Part shown: piece by piece, positions 63,125 through 64,000 of the stretch
Layout: each line of letters starts with the position of its first letter
Position numbering within the stretch: the stretch's first letter is position 1
From: Yersinia alsatica
Lineage (GTDB): Bacteria; Pseudomonadota; Gammaproteobacteria; Enterobacterales; Enterobacteriaceae
DNA length: 64,000 nt
Assembly: GCF_902170305.1 (NCBI RefSeq)
Contig: NZ_CABHWW010000023.1
Location: forward strand, 124,001-188,000
Direction: 5' to 3'
Notes under the pieces: generated by a model
What the model was told of the DNA's origin: nothing
Database searches by the model: none
What the model saw: the letters and a program-made list of their open reading frames with translations, nothing else
Made by a program: the position numbers and the translations under genes

Positions 63125-64000
63125 ATGGCCAATTCATCTACGAATAAATTATCTTTACCGGCCCTAACGTCATTAGTGGTCGGTTCAATGATCGGGGCCG
63201 GTATATTTTCATTACCAGCAACTTTCGGGCGGGCAACAGGTGGCTTTGGTGCACTTATTGCCTGGTGTATTGCTGGGGGTGGGATGTTAATGCTGGCTTT
63301 TGTTTTCCAAACATTAGCTCAGCGCAAACCTAATCTTGATTCCGGTGTATTCATTTACGCAAAAGAAGGCTTCGGGGATTATCTTGGTTTCGCTTCTGCA
63401 TTAGGTTTCTGGGCCGGTACTTGTATTGGTAACGTCTCTTACTTTGTACTTATCAAATCAACACTAGGGGCATTCTTCCCAATATTTGGTGACGGTAATA
63501 CCATTCCCGCTGTATTAGTGGCCTCCGTTATTTTATGGGGATTCCATATCCTGATATTGCGGGGCGTTAAAGAGGCGGCAGCGATTAATACTATTGCCAC
63601 CTTCGCTAAAATCATTCCCATTTTCATTTTCGTCATCGTGCTGATTTTTGCCTTTAAAGGTGATGTATTTGCACTGAACTTCTGGGGTACGCCGGATGTC
63701 GTTAAAAGCGTCGATTTATCCCACTTGAATGATTATGGCTATGTCGGTCATGCGGCGGCAGTTATGGCACCAGTGGTAGAGCCTGAGTCCTTATTCTCTC
63801 AAGTACGAAGCACGATGCTGGTCACCGTATTTGTGTTCTTAGGGATTGAAGGGGCGAGTGTTTATTCACGTTATGCCAAAGAACGTAGCCATGTTGGTAT
63901 TGCGACTGTCCTCGGCTTTATTGGGGTTCTATGTCTGTTAGTGCTGATCACCATGCTGTCTTACGGTGTGCTGTTGCGCCCAGATCTGGCGGCATTACGC
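63125..64000 (+). CDS. arcD: Arginine:ornithine antiporter-like APC transporter (5' part)
   Basis: The first 292 codons of a transporter of the APC superfamily, cut by the window end with no stop. It opens MANSSTNKLSLPALTSLVVG; the motif VGSMIGAGIFSLPATF is the substrate-binding GxG loop of helix 1 in APA-family basic amino-acid exchangers, and FLGIEGASVYSRYAKERSHV is the helix 6 region typical of ArcD/YdgI and LysP-like exchangers. About eight helices are covered. GAG lies near the ATG. The arcD name rests on overall resemblance to arginine/ornithine antiporters; a lysine exchanger is an alternative. Confidence 0.82.
   Translation, partial: MANSSTNKLSLPALTSLVVGSMIGAGIFSLPATFGRATGGFGALIAWCIAGGGMLMLAFVFQTLAQRKPNLDSGVFIYAKEGFGDYLGFASALGFWAGTCIGNVSYFVLIKSTLGAFFPIFGDGNTIPAVLVASVILWGFHILILRGVKEAAAINTIATFAKIIPIFIFVIVLIFAFKGDVFALNFWGTPDVVKSVDLSHLNDYGYVGHAAAVMAPVVEPESLFSQVRSTMLVTVFVFLGIEGASVYSRYAKERSHVGIATVLGFIGVLCLLVLITMLSYGVLLRPDLAALR

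Overview
The window reads as chromosome of an enteric gamma-proteobacterium, most likely Yersinia (Y. enterocolitica-like group). The basis is gene content and order: argI divergent from rraB, then a YjgM-type acetyltransferase, valS-holC-pepA divergent from lptF-lptG and tRNA-Leu(CAA) leuX, as in enterobacteria generally. Yersinia-style imperfect palindromic repeats and a complete lsr locus agree with this. The genus is an inference, because no database search was possible.

Layout. 1-12060 is conserved core: arginine synthesis, the RNase E regulator RraB, valyl-tRNA synthetase, the Pol III chi subunit, aminopeptidase A, the LPS-export permeases and leuX. It is interrupted by an unusual lipoxygenase-like gene (1834-3330) and a tandem duplication of a palindromic repeat between pepA and holC. 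12060-~36300 is an accessory island at the 3' end of leuX. It starts with a decayed P4-type integrase and carries a type I restriction-modification operon (hsdM-hsdS-hsdR), degenerate DNA, a TIR-domain protein, an RNA 2'-phosphotransferase (kptA) behind an IS remnant, and a contact-dependent inhibition locus (cdiB-cdiA-cdiI). It ends with a broken IS3-family element directly abutting a second integrase remnant whose 5' flank copies the sequence next to leuX.

36300-50040 is a mosaic of species-level genes: a small two-repeat protein, a VWA-domain exported protein followed by a two-component system, a methyltransferase, a TopAI (YjhX) toxin homologue without its usual acetyltransferase partner, the ribosomal oxygenase roxA, a GNAT, a PAS-LuxR regulator followed by a CodB-like permease, and exported proteins (YjjA/DUF2501, LprI-like, alpha/beta hydrolase).

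50041-59020 is the whole autoinducer-2 uptake and processing locus: lsrACDBFG on the minus strand, divergent from lsrR-lsrK, with candidate CRP and LsrR sites between. 59361-61850 holds a WaaQ-like heptosyltransferase and a WaaL-like O-antigen ligase. About 1.3 kb of AT-rich DNA without a gene then precedes an ArcD-like amino-acid antiporter cut by the window end.

The most unusual content is the leuX island, which puts restriction, TIR defence, RNA 2'-phosphate processing and a CDI toxin within about 20 kb. Next come the lipoxygenase-like protein with altered metal ligands and the VWA/two-component cluster.
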